Source of the DNA: Porodaedalea pini
Lineage: Eukaryota; Basidiomycota; Agaricomycetes; Hymenochaetales; Hymenochaetaceae
DNA: 64,000 nt
Assembly: GCA_002794775.1 (NCBI GenBank)
Contig: NBAY01000009.1
Coordinates: 186,001 to 250,000 of the forward strand
Direction of reading: 5' to 3'
Shown: positions 53,775 to 64,000 of the stretch, piece after piece
Position numbering within the stretch: the first letter of the stretch is position 1
How the letters are laid out: each line of letters starts with the position of its first letter
The notes under the pieces: generated by a model
The model's database searches: none
Seen by the model: the letters and a program-made list of their open reading frames with translations, nothing else
What the model was told of the DNA's origin: nothing
Translations under genes and position numbers: made by a program

Positions 53775-56163
53775 CTATTTCTGGAAAAAACATGCCTGTC
53801 AATATCGGAAGGTTGCCTGAGATAGTGAGCTGCAAACACGCACATCCTCAACCCACTTAATTCTGGCCTGTAATTCAGTCAAACCAAACAGTATCTCGAC
53901 TTCATACTCGAGCTTCCAGAATTTCTTGCCATTATGCGTGCGAAGCCTCGAAGGACGACATTGCCGTGAAAGATCAGCTTCTATGCTGCACACATGGTGG
54001 AACTTGTCTATTCGAAGAGACTTCAGAAACAGCCCTATCGATAAAATCTATGGTAGCACATGCCTTTATTCTCATCGTACCACTCTGGAACAGGAGCTCC
54101 TTCGTTATAGCTAAGTACAGCAACTTGAAAAGTTGCGCTTTCCCTTTCTTCAACGTAAAGGGCGTAATGTCTGGTGAATTGCTCCGTCGCCTTCACTTCG
54201 GTATTCTGGAATACGTATTCCAGTTCATTGAGTCTTCCGCCCTCATTTTCGATCTTGTGACAGTGAGCTTACCTTATTGACAATGATATCAAACTTTCCC
54301 GGAATCATTTTGTCGCCATTCAGATTCGTGTACTTGAGGTGCCTACGTCTACAGTGCCCGGGGCCTAATGGTTGATAGTACATGGGGCAGACAACTCCAT
54401 ATGTTCTCCTAGTGACGCGACTGGTAACCATGTTTTCTAGACTGTACAGAACGTTGCCATGTGCGACAGCCTCTGAACTGCAATTCAAATAAAGTCAGAG
54501 TTTATATCGACAATCAGAGCATGCTCGTGGAGAATCCATAACTTACAGGATGATATCAGGACGACTAACAACAATACCATCACGTTCCAATCCCTCTTTC
54601 AGCTTCTTAAGGAGCCAAGGACTTGCCCCAAACTCTCCGACAAGCCATACAGGCTATACTAGGAGATCAGTTTCTTGAAGATAATCCATGAGACTGAGGT
54701 CTTACCATCGCTTTACCGCCACAAGCAGCTATCTGAGCCTTGATAGATTTGAGTGCTTCGGTGATAGAGGACTCAAAACAGCTCGCGAGCTCTGCGCTAC
54801 GACGAAGGCAGAAATTAGCGTGATGGGCACGGTTTGGACACGTAAGAATGTACTGGACTCACCCATCTAATCGTAAAAGGCCCCTTCGGATACCAAGCTG
54901 CTCGTTGTTTTCATTGCGATTACCGACTCGAAGCCATGATGTTCTTGCCACATCCCGGAACTCCCTTTTGGTCGAGTTCTCAAAGGCGTCATCGATCAAC
55001 TCATCTAGTATCTCCGGGTTGTCGTATTGCGATCCTCGTAGTTTTTCTGCAACGAGCGCTCGTACCGGCAGGTGACTAGGTAGGCAATTGGCTTACTTTG
55101 AAGAAGTTTCCTTGCCATGATGTTAACGAACACGGAGCCCGCAAAGCGACCTATGATAAGTCAGCATTGAGCTAGGAACTATCGAATAGTTGACGAACAA
55201 TCAGATGAAGTCAGCTCTTCAAGACGCAATGGTGAGGAATGTGTGACTTCATAGGATGTCATGTCGAGGGTACCTTTGCCCGCATCAGCGATTACGAAGC
55301 GGAAGCCCGGCTGTGTGTATGGAAATGTACCGTAAGTAGTACGCTCAAACATATTGATTCCTATGTCACACACCTCCAAGTTGGGAGGGCAAAGACCTCC
55401 AGCAAGGCAGGAAAGTGCACTGGCCTCGCCCTCCGAAACGAACCTAACCCTTGCGCGTCCGGCTGTGCTGTTTTCTATCAAGCCCCCGAGGATCGCTGCC
55501 TCTCGCATGTGCTGCTGCTGCAAGCCAGCCCATCCGTTTGGATGACTTAACACAAACGTTGTTCGATCCGAAACTTCCTCTGAAAGTTCGTCTCCGTCTG
55601 CGTCATAGGTCTCTATGAACCCCATAGTCTCCATATAGAGATATCGGAGAAAGTCGCCCATAACTTGAGTCGCGGTCTTCGATGGAGGCAAAGGACTCAG
55701 CTCCAACCCATGCGTATCGATGACCATGTCCGATGGTCTCATATGCATCTTGAAGCTTAACGTAGGAAATAAAAAGGTGCGCCGCGGTGGAGGATTGGCA
55801 AGCGTACTATTGTACTTTGAACCATCCTTCAGATTCCACCTCAAAATCGATATTCTCTGATACAGCCGCTGCGCCAGCTGCCCTGAGCATGTCATCTTCA
55901 TCGTAGTACATGATCGAAGGTATCTTGCTATTAATCGACGTCTGATCTGTAAACCTGCAAGGTCCCGGTCAAAGTCAGCAATGGTACGAATGTAGCTCTG
56001 CTCACCTTGTCACCGGCTGAACTTCAGGAATCTGACCCGGTCTAAGAAAGGCATAACAAACATAGCTGAATGTTGCGCCGACATCGATTCCTATGACGAG
56101 CTCGGTATCTTGGCCTTCATGCGGCTGGGGGTTCAGAAACCGAACTTTTCGTAGAGTGCTCAT
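53775..56163 (-). CDS. HSP70-like protein, copy 3, with altered ATP-site motifs
   Basis: The start is ATG at 56163 (MSTLRKVRFLNPQPHEGQDT) and the stop TAG at 53777-53775. Exons match copies 2 and 4: ...QPVTR|FTDQTSINSKIPS...FKVQY|FKMHMRPSDMV..., LSHPNGWAGLQQQHMRE, EGEASALSCLAGGLCP, AQIAACGGKAM, SRVTRRTYGVVC and ELQARIKWVED. All three nucleotide-contact motifs are changed. Phosphate 1 is GIDVGATFSYVCY (others GIDVGTTFSGVCY), phosphate 2 is DAGKGTLD (others DAGGGTLD) and the adenosine motif is VGEFGASPW (others VGGFGASPW). The frame nevertheless remains open. The last exon lost nine bases, so the end is K rather than GKTK. I infer a non-hydrolysing pseudo-chaperone or a gene in early decay. It faces esterase copy 2. 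Confidence 0.83.
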
Positions 56164-56266
56164 AGACCGATGAGCAACAAATATCGTACAACCGCAGCGG
56201 AGACGCGGGGGATAAAGGACTACGACTCGAATGTGTGTTAGTAGAAACTACTTACATGTACAGTTA

Positions 56267-56276
56267 CCTAAAAAGG
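56267..56276. promoter_or_regulatory. CArG box upstream of HSP70-like copy 3
   Basis: CCTAAAAAGG, 104 bp from the copy 3 start codon. It is the same perfect CC(A/T)6GG as at copies 2 and 4, although the surrounding block has diverged more here. Confidence 0.55.
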
Positions 56277-56299
56277 AATGAAATAGCCCTTCTTGTAGG

Positions 56300-56386
56300 A
56301 CTGATCTGGATGAATTTTCAGGTTTCAACTTCAAAATGACGAATTTCTTGAACTCAGAAAAGGCATTCAATGAGATGGAAAAATGA
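56300..56386 (+). pseudogene. Carboxylesterase tail, copy 3 remnant
   Basis: From ctgatctggatgaatttt to gagatggaaaaatga this matches only the last intron end and last exon of esterase copies 1 and 2 ([20 protein letters not shown] in frame). It is followed by the same conserved spacer. The remaining esterase is deleted, leaving HSP70-like copies 3 and 4 as close tandem neighbours. Confidence 0.8.
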
Positions 56387-56768
56387 AGTCGAAGAGGTTC
56401 TGGGTGTTCCTCTGGAACAAATTCAAAAGATGTACTCGATTTATAGAAACAGGTTGCGGAAAATGTTACAAAAAGATGCGGTTACATATACATTGCGGAT
56501 CGAATTTGGGTGAAGTAAACGCTGGACTCTTCAATACGATACAGAACCCACTGAGGTTGAAAGAGATAAAGGTTGAAAAGCACGATCGAATCCGAAGAGT
56601 ACCAGACGGCGAACGGCCGAAGAGTGCTGTGTTGACTATTGTGCACCAGAGACAACCTCGTTTACCTATCAAGACTGCAAATTCAGCATTTCAGTCCTCG
56701 TAGAAAATGGTCGCAGGTCCGCTGAACAACAAAATTAGTGCGTACAAACCCCCGGGTACTAATACATA

Positions 56769-59149
56769 CTATTTCGTCTTCCCCTGAAAAGGTTATGCTT
56801 GTCAATCCCAGAAGGCTACCCGAGGTAGCGAGTTGCAAATACGCACATCCTCAACCCACTTAATTCTGGCCTGTAATTCAGTCAAACCAAACAGGATCTC
56901 GACCTTATACTCAAGCTTCCAGAATTTCTTGCCATTACGCGTACGAAGCATCGAAGGGCGGCATAACCGTGAAAGATCAGCTTCTATGCTGCACGCATGA
57001 TGGAATTTGTCTATTCAGAAAATCTTCAGAGACAGCCTTATCGAGAAAGTTTCTAATTGTACATACCTTTACTCTCATCATACCACTCAGGTACAGGAGC
57101 TTCGTCAACATAGCTATGTACGTTGGTTTGGAAAATCGCGTGTCCGAGTTCAGCAAGGTAACGGATGTAAGAACTGGTGAATTGCTCCGTCGTTTTCACT
57201 TCGATATTCTGGGTCCATTGAGTCCTCCACATTCATATTCAACTTTGTGATTGAGCTTACCTTATTGACAATGATATCGAACTTTCCCGGTATCCTTTCG
57301 TCGCCATTCAGGTTCGTGTACTTGAGGTACTTTCGTCTACAGTGCTCAGGATCAGACGGTTGATAAAGCGTGCTGCAAACAACTCCATATGTGCTCCTAG
57401 TGACACGACTGATCACTGCGTTCTCCAGACTATACAGAACGTCACCATGTGCGACAGCCTTTGACCTACAATTCAAATGAAATCCGAGTTTGTATTAACA
57501 AAAAGAGCGTATTCGTGGAGAGGCCATAACTTACAGGTTGATATCTGGACGACTGACAACAATACCATCACGTTGTAAACCTTCTTTCAGCTTTTTGAAG
57601 AGCCAAGGACTCGCACCAAACCCTCCAACAAGCCACACAGGCTACACCGGAAGTTAAGCTTCTTGATTACAATCCATGAGGCTAAGATCCTACCATCGCT
57701 TTGCCACCACATGAAGCTACCTGGGCTTTGATGGATTTGAGTGCTTCGGTGATAGAGAACTCAAAACAGCTCGCGAGCTCTGTCCTATGTCGACGGCAGA
57801 AAATTAGCGAGACGAGCGTGGGTTGGATCGTAAGAACATACTAGACTCACCCTTCTAATCGTAAAGAGCCTCTTCGGATACCAAGCTTCGTGTCATTTTC
57901 ACTACGATCACCGACGCGAAGCCATGAGACTCTTGTCGCGTCTCGAAACTCCCTTTTGGTCAAGTTTTCAAAAGCGTCATCGATCAAATCGTCTAGCATG
58001 TCCGGGTTGTCGTATTGTGATCCTCGTAGTTTTTCTGCAACGAAGGCTCAAACGGGAGGGTGATTTAGTAAGTAAATGGCTTACTTTGAAGAAGTTTCCT
58101 TGCCATGATGTTAACGAACACGGAGCCCGCGAAGCGACCTAGGATAAGTCAGCATTAAGCTAGGAACTATCGAATAGTTGACGAACAATCAGATGAAGTC
58201 AGCTCTTTGAGACGCAGTGGTGAGGACTGCGTGACTTCATAGGATGTCATGTCGAGGGTACCTCCACCCGCATCAGCTATTACGAAGCGGTAGCCCGGCT
58301 GTGTGTGCATAGATATGTTGTAAGTATTGGTCTCAAACATGTTGATTCCTATGTCACGTACCCCCAAATTGGGAGGGCAAAGACCTCCAGCAAGGCAGGA
58401 AAGTGCACTGGCCTCACCCTCCGAAACGAACCTAACCCTTGCGCGTCCGGCTGTACTGTTTTCTATCAAGCCCCCGAGGATCGCTGCCTCTCGCATGTGT
58501 TGCTGTTGCAAGCCAGCCCATCCGTTTGGATGACTTAACACAAACGTTGTTCGATCCGAAACTTCCTCTAAAAGTTCGTCTCCGTCTGCATGATGGGTTT
58601 CTATGAATCCCATAGTCTCCATATAGAGATATCGGAGAAAGTCGCCCATAACTTGAGTCGTGGTCTTCGATGGAGGCAAAGGACTCAGATCCAACCCACG
58701 CGTATCGATGGCCATGTCCGATGGTCTCATGTGCATCTTGAAGCTTAACGTAGAAGATTAAAGGGAGTGCTGTGTTAGAGGATTGGCAGGCGTACTATTG
58801 TACTTTGAACCAGTCTTCAAAATCCGCATCGTGAACGACGCTCTCTGAAACAGCTGTTGCACCAGCTGCCCTGAGCATGTCATCTTCATCGTAGTACATG
58901 ATCGAAGGTATCTTGCTATCACCCGACGTCTGATCTGTGAACCTGCAAGATCCCGGTTAGTCAACAAGAGAACGAATGTAGTTCTGCTCACCTTGTCACT
59001 GGCTGAACTTCAGGAATCTGACCCGGTCTAAGAAAGGCATAACAAACACCGCTAAATGTCGTGCCGACGTCGATTCCTACGATGAGCTCGGTAGTTTGAC
59101 CTCCATGCGGCTGGAGGTTCAGGAGTCCAAGTTTCCGTGCAGAGCTCAT
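56769..59149 (-). CDS. HSP70-like (HSPA12-type) protein, copy 4
   Basis: The start is ATG at 59149 (MSSARKLGLLNLQPHGGQTT) and the stop TAG at 56771-56769 after GKTK. Exons read in frame: 59149-58992, 58942-58796, 58743-58187, 58138-58085, 58034-57851, 57784-57694 and about 57641-57536, then two or three more. Motifs: IVGIDVGTTFSGVCYAFLRP (phosphate 1), FTDQTSGDSKIPSIMYY, LSHPNGWAGLQQQHMRE, FVSEGEASALSCLAGGLCP, IADAGGGTLDM (phosphate 2), KKLRGSQYDNP, IRRGSLRLEG, ALKSIKAQVASCGGKAM, VWLVGGFGASPWL (adenosine), SRVTRSTYGVVC and ELQARIKWVED. All ATP motifs are intact, and I saw no break. The HSP70 N-terminal ATPase is clear; the C-terminal third is not a classical substrate-binding domain. It lies in the same orientation as copy 3, 605 bp downstream of it in window coordinates. 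Confidence 0.87.
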
Positions 59150-59784
59150 AGCAGATAAATGCAAGTATCGTACAACCGTAGCAGGGAAGCGAGGGATAGA
59201 GAACAAGGGACCACGATGTGTGTTAGTAGACGCTACCTACCTAAAAAGGACCGAAGCAGCTTAAGGTTTTCTGGAGGCATCACGAAAATGTCTAAAATCT
59301 TGCACGGGCTTACATACCCGTGGAAGATAGTAAAATTTGTAAAATTTGTATATTATGTACAAGAGAATCTAGCGCACTCTCAAAATGATCAGAAATGTAC
59401 AAGTTGCCGCAAGATCGCCGCAAGTCTGATGCATATTGCCAAGTTAGGTCATGCTGATCGTCACTTACAAGAATGGCCGGCCCTGAAGAAATATAGAAGA
59501 GAATACGGCGCACCTTCAAAATGACATGGGATAATCTTACTTGTGGTTCTTGTTGTGTCTGGTAGAGTTCTTATATAAGGTCTACAAGTCGTTATACGAG
59601 ACCGAAAGTCTACTGGTTCATTATCACACCATTTAAATAATATAATAATAATGTATTTCTATTGCACCATTTATTGTACATTTGAATTGTTCAAAATCGT
59701 AGCCGCGTCGAAATCATAGATAAAAGCAAAAGAAGAATAAAGAATTCAGGGTTGACGGTGTCCGCAGGCGAGGTGAGGTGCGGG
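59150..59784. other. Promoter side of HSP70-like copy 4 and 3' side of HMG gene
   Basis: Apart from the CArG block, about 500 bp show no gene. AT-rich stretches near 59330-59360 and 59630-59660 (taaataatataataataatg) are the only notable composition. Confidence 0.5.
59240..59249. promoter_or_regulatory. CArG box upstream of HSP70-like copy 4
   Basis: CCTAAAAAGG, 91 bp from the copy 4 start. It lies in the block gctacctacctaaaaagga, nearly identical to that of copy 2. Confidence 0.6.
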
Positions 59785-61681
59785 TTATAACTGCGACGAG
59801 TCGAGCAAGTCCTCGAACTGGAAGCGTATCGCGTACGTGTCCATACGCTCACCGTCTGGCCCCATCCAGTCCATGCCACCACCCATCGTGCCCATCGCAC
59901 CCATGACACTCACCGACCCCATTGAGCCGAAGCCCATCCACGGCGGCAGCCCCATGTCCATTCCAATGTTGATTTCGCCGAATACATTCTGACTTGCGTC
60001 TCCTGGTTCTAACCATGTGGAATGTGTGGTAGATTCGTCGGCGGTGCACAGCGTCTGCATTGCCCACTCTGGCAGGCCGTAGCCGACACACTCGCTAACA
60101 ACTGGCGGATCTGATGACTCAGGCAGCCCGTGCGGCAATGCGCGCTGACCCGGCACTTGAAGCTGTCCGCCAGGCGATTGGCCAGTTGGCGAAGAGAATG
60201 GACCAGGGAGGAAGTGACGCGAGGACGAGGAGGAAGGAGGTGTTGGTGCGGAAAGCGGGTCACCTGAAGAGGTTGAAGGCTCGCTAGGAATGCTGAGCTG
60301 CGTGAGCGTGCGAGGGCGAGGCTTAGCGGCGACAGGCACCTGCTCCTCGTATACCTGAAACATGAAATAGCATGCTACGACGAAGGGCAGAAAAACACAC
60401 CTGCACCTCGCTGCCAGCAGTCGAGAAATCGGGAACCTGCCCTGGCATACCGTAGCTCATGGACTGCAGATGCGAGTTCGGGAACTGGAAACCGCTCATT
60501 CCACCAAATCCCCCCTCTCTTTCCTGGCTGTGGCCATTCATCTGCAACCGCTGCTCGTCTTCGTTGCCCTCGTGCGTCGCAGGCGAGCCAACCGCCGAGC
60601 CACTGTTCGAACCAGGCGCCGTCTCGAGCAGCCTCGGGATCTTGATTGTAGGAGGCGGAGGGGGCAGCTGGCATCGTCGGTGGCGTCGGTGCACCTGGTG
60701 TGCTCGTCGAGCGGCGGTTCTGCGGGAGGACAAAGCTAAGCAGTCCGGGAACTAAGCTCTGGGCGGTCTGAGTCGGGATCTGCGCGGAAAGCAAGTGTCC
60801 GTGTCCATGCCCGTGTCCACGTGGTGCGAGTGCGAGTAGGAAGACGTGCTGAGCGGGCTGGATTCGAGAGAAGCCCGCAAGAGCATTGCGCTGTCGATCA
60901 CAAGGCTCGCTCCTGGTCCAGAACCAGGTGCGCCAGAGAGTGAGGGCATCGAGAGGTTCATCGGGAGCGAGAGCGTCTGACTTTGACCCTGGCCCTGCGA
61001 TCCCTCCGATTCGCTCATGTCGAAGTCCGCGAGATCCGCCGTCTCGACTTCGCGCACGCTGCTGCACCCGCCGTTCGCATAGCCATACGGACCATAGAGA
61101 GACCCGTCGGCGGAGAGCGTGTCGAGCTCGCTGAAGTCCTCCGAATCGACGGTCGACGAAGACGGGGAGACGCTCGTGGGGCTGATGGTGGATCACAAAG
61201 AACTGTTGCGGGCACGCGCGTCAGAACCGCGCACACGGCTGCTCGACTTGGTACGGTCACGACGTTCCTTCTTCCCATCCTTCTCCTTCCTCACCTTTCC
61301 ACCCGCCATCGAATTTGCCTTACCCTTCTTCTCCTTGACAATCCGTGTGGGTTGATAGACGTACCATGGATACATCTCTTCATGCCCCTTCTTGTGCTCC
61401 TTCGCGAGGTCGTCCTAATACTTGTGTTCCTCCGCAGAAAGCGAGCACCACTGCTGGGAGATCGTCTTGGACAGATTGGCCTGGCGCTGACGGCGCACGA
61501 TAGGGTCGCCCTCAGACAGCACTGCAGCCTCTGTCTTGTTCTTCCTGAGGCAGCACTCCCGGTGGAAGAGGATGAACGTGTTCTCCAGCCACTTGCTTGA
61601 GCTGAAACTCATAGCTGTGGACGAGAGGCCGGTTGTATGAATTATATGTATACAGGGGCTACTCACCAATTTGAGTGGCAC
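59785..61681 (-). pseudogene. HMG-box transcription factor gene with several lesions
   Basis: The HMG exon (from 61614 leftward, after a GTGAGT...CACAG intron) reads ENTFILFHRECCLRKNKTEA, RQRQANLSKTISQQWCSLSA, EEHKY, TAG (61417-61415), then DDLAKEHKKGHEEMYPWYVY. This is a complete HMG box in which a conserved Trp codon has become TAG. The same frame continues with a basic region (KKGKANSMAGGKVRKEKDGK), TGA at 61195-61193, and a Ser/Gly-rich region (TVDSEDFSELDTLSADGSLY). Coding then shifts frame around 60800 and back near 60675, continuing to TAA at 59785 (GMDMGLPPWMGFGSMGSVSV, FEDLLDSSQL) across one GTGTGT...TTCAG intron. Box residues changed Arg-to-Trp or Cys also suggest decay. Related proteins are DNA-bending regulators. 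Sequence error could explain part of this. Confidence 0.72.
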
Positions 61682-64000
61682 GAGCTTGCCTGAGCTCTGT
61701 TTCCAGCTACATTTTGACTAACATGCTCATTATATCCCAAAGAACATATGGCTTTAGTTTCTGTGTGCTTGACAGATTTGTGACCGAGGGAGAGGCAGGC
61801 GATGGTGGTGGGAGAAAGCAAAGTGCAACGACGCGTCGAGCACGTCTCGACGCGTTTTCTAAGTCCGCATTTTCTAAGTCCGCTAAGTGGTGAATCTCGT
61901 CTAATGCTCGTGTCCTCGTTCTCTCATCATCAGCATCCTAACCCTCAAGAACCCACTTATTTAATCAAACAGCTGCATCTGTGTACTCCATCTCTCCTGT
62001 TAGTACTGCCTCTGCCTTCTCCCAATCCCCGCACCCACTCTCGGTGCTGCAGCAAGCGGCGTCTCGACCGTTGAAACAGCCCCAAATCCCGAAGACATAT
62101 ATACCCTGCAAAAGCAAACTACGTGGTGTCCCTGGTCGGTGAGTCAAGCATTCCCATTATCGGTAACCTTCCGAGGCGCGCACGCAAAGTCGATAGATAA
62201 ATTGATTTTGTCCTGTTTCTGTAAACTGACGTGCTCAATTCTAGATCAAGCTGTGAAAATCCTGACCGAAATTTGGCGCCCCAAGAACATCCCGGTCGTC
62301 TTTTCGACTCAGAAAGATATCACGGTGGTGACGAAACAGTCGTTATCTCTCCCTTCTCAACTTCAACCACTAAAACGTCAATTGATTCAACTTTCCTCGC
62401 CCCGTTCACCCATCACGCTTTCCTCGCCCCTTCCTCCTGCCGCCTCCGACCCACCACACGCTTCAACATTGACGTTAGCCGTTTTCCCATCCGCCTTTCT
62501 CGCTGAGCATTCGGCAGCAGCGCCGCAACAGTCGTGTCCGAGAAGGATCTCGTTCCGATCAAAACATTCATACAGGAGGTCCTCCGCCGTTCACGCACAA
62601 CATGCAGCGTCCTGCATTCGGCGCTCTCTACATCGAGGCGGTTAGAGGGAAGGTGCCGGAGCTCGTGGAAAAAGAGAGGCTCGGCACGGGAGTGAGAGGC
62701 GAGCCGGAATCAGATAAGAGGATCGTAAAGGAAGACGAGGCGTCTGCCTCGTCGAAGGTGAATACCTCTTTGGACACGTCCAACCTCTGCAGCCTTCCGA
62801 CAGAACTGATGTCAATGGATCCGTTCGACGCATCGTGTGGTAGACGGTTCTCCAAATGGACGCTTCGTTTCTATTAACTCAGCAGATGCAGACTCAAAGG
62901 CAGTCTAACGACAAGCACCGTAAGATTCCGGCAAAACCGCTCACGCCGCTGCCACCTCTGCCATCGCGGCTTCTTTGCCCGCGGCGCACCTTCCTCGCCG
63001 CGCTCATTCTAACATCAACATTCTTACAGGATCGATGCTATTCAAATCGTTGGACGCTGCGAACGCGCACTCGGCGATGTGCTTGGGTGGCATCTCTGGG
63101 TCGGCAAGGGCTCTACGCCGCCGCAGGAAGAGAACTCGCGCAGTATGCAATGCACGAAAAGCGAGGGTACAATCGCATTTGGATCGTCTCCGGTTTCTGC
63201 AATGCGCAACGCGACACACTTCCCGAGTCCACCCTTGTCAGACGCAGGCGCAAGCCCGGAGTTTGGCCATGAGGCAGGGATGGCAAGTAGAGCACTTGGA
63301 TGTGCTGCGACGCTACCAGATGATGCGGCAATGCGGAGCGTGCTGCCCCGCTATCGATTCCCAGGATCGTTGCCGTTCTCGTTTGCAGGTCCACCTCTCG
63401 CGGTCATTGCAGCGCATCAGCACGCGGCGCTCAGTGCACAGCAAACATTGCTTTCTTCTGCTTTCACATCACGAACGCTGTTGTCTTCCGATCTGACGCC
63501 TTTCCCAGTCGAAGAGCCGACACCACGCCTTTCGTACTGGCCGCTCTGACTTGGTGAATCAACGTTCCAGACACCGAGTGCGGCGTTGTGCAGCTACAAT
63601 TATAGTTATAGCTACAACAACAGCGCCAATGGCGTGTGGAGTACCGCACAGAGCACCGACTCGTCCGACTCGGGCTCTAGTGTCGGGTTTGAGGCCGTCG
63701 CAACACCGCCAGACATGCCTGTGGCCGTGCGGCTTGCAGGTGTGTCGGCTGATGGTGCCCAAGGCAATGCCATGGGCTCCAGCCTGGGTGCGGCGAAGGG
63801 CCACCAATTCAGACCCGCCGACGAGTCAGACCCGGTTGCGTGATACGCGCAGGTGCTCTCCGTGGGCAGTCTTGAGGACAGGACCGCGACCCGCAGCATA
63901 GGCGGAATTGGGAACGGAAACAGGATTAACGGTTAGGGACAGGTGTCCATGTCAATGCCCAGCTTCACGAGTGCTGGTCTCGAGCCTCAGTTTGGACTCG
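61682..64000. other. Unresolved GC-rich region
   Basis: The first exon of the HMG gene may lie at 61667-61720 (minus). From about 62100 to the right edge many long open frames overlap on both strands, as expected at high GC. Ser/Ala/Pro-rich plus-strand stretches (62602-62877; 63079-63549; 63586-63843, with SYNYSYSYNNS) look more protein-like than their shadows. I find no domain, no convincing splice chain and no stop shared with a known family. A gene is likely here but cannot be modelled from sequence alone. Confidence 0.35.

Noticed and set aside
62139..62645. 168-codon plus-strand open frame
   Set aside because: GC-rich region with many overlapping frames; Ser/Pro-rich, no splice support or family match.
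1..64000. CRISPR arrays, bacterial operons, rRNA or tRNA genes
   Set aside because: The window is eukaryotic with spliceosomal introns; I saw no regularly spaced palindromic repeats and no cloverleaf I could support.

Overview
This is a nuclear genomic window from a filamentous basidiomycete, most likely an Agaricomycete. Almost every gene is split by many introns of about 50-60 bp. Several families are typical of mushroom-forming fungi: a Plavaka-type transposase, DUF6698 proteins, an expanded HSP70-like (HSPA12-type) family and a chromodomain Gypsy element. All gene models below are my own splicing of the sequence. Family names come from remembered motifs, not from a database search.

Layout. 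0-9.2 kb is a conserved, gene-dense block: the 3' end of a PA2G4/EBP1-like gene, a small PCC1 (KEOPS) gene, an SF1 UPF1-like helicase, a carnitine acetyltransferase with both mitochondrial and peroxisomal signals, TIM14/PAM18, and a sulfite-oxidase-family gene carrying one in-frame TAG. 9.8-22.7 kb holds HSP70-like copy 1, a broken second carnitine acetyltransferase, a type-B carboxylesterase pseudogene facing HSP70-like copy 2, and a two-exon gene of unknown function. 23.3-28.4 kb is an apparently intact Ty1/Copia retrotransposon with identical LTRs. 28.7-31.4 kb is a gene of unknown family whose N-terminus is encoded by a 21-bp minisatellite. 32-50 kb is a repeat graveyard: two DUF6698 pseudogenes, one with exons out of order; a Plavaka transposase gene split by a Gypsy chromovirus with identical LTRs; and a stub of KU70. 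50.3-59.1 kb repeats the 14.3-21 kb unit (carboxylesterase facing HSP70-like), followed by a third unit in which only the esterase tail survives. 59.8-61.7 kb is a damaged HMG-box transcription factor gene. The last 2 kb is unresolved.

How the genes relate. The conserved left block is a set of unrelated housekeeping genes (acyl-carnitine traffic, mitochondrial import, KEOPS). The accessory part is dominated by one process: repeated duplication of a carboxylesterase/HSP70-like pair, with each copy drifting differently. Copy 3 of HSP70 has lost consensus residues at all three ATP-contact motifs. Copies 2-4 keep a perfect CArG box about 90-115 bp upstream of the start, and copy 1 instead has a perfect three-unit heat-shock element. 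In the transposons most in-frame stops are TGA where arginine is expected, as CGA-to-TGA (CpG) decay would produce.
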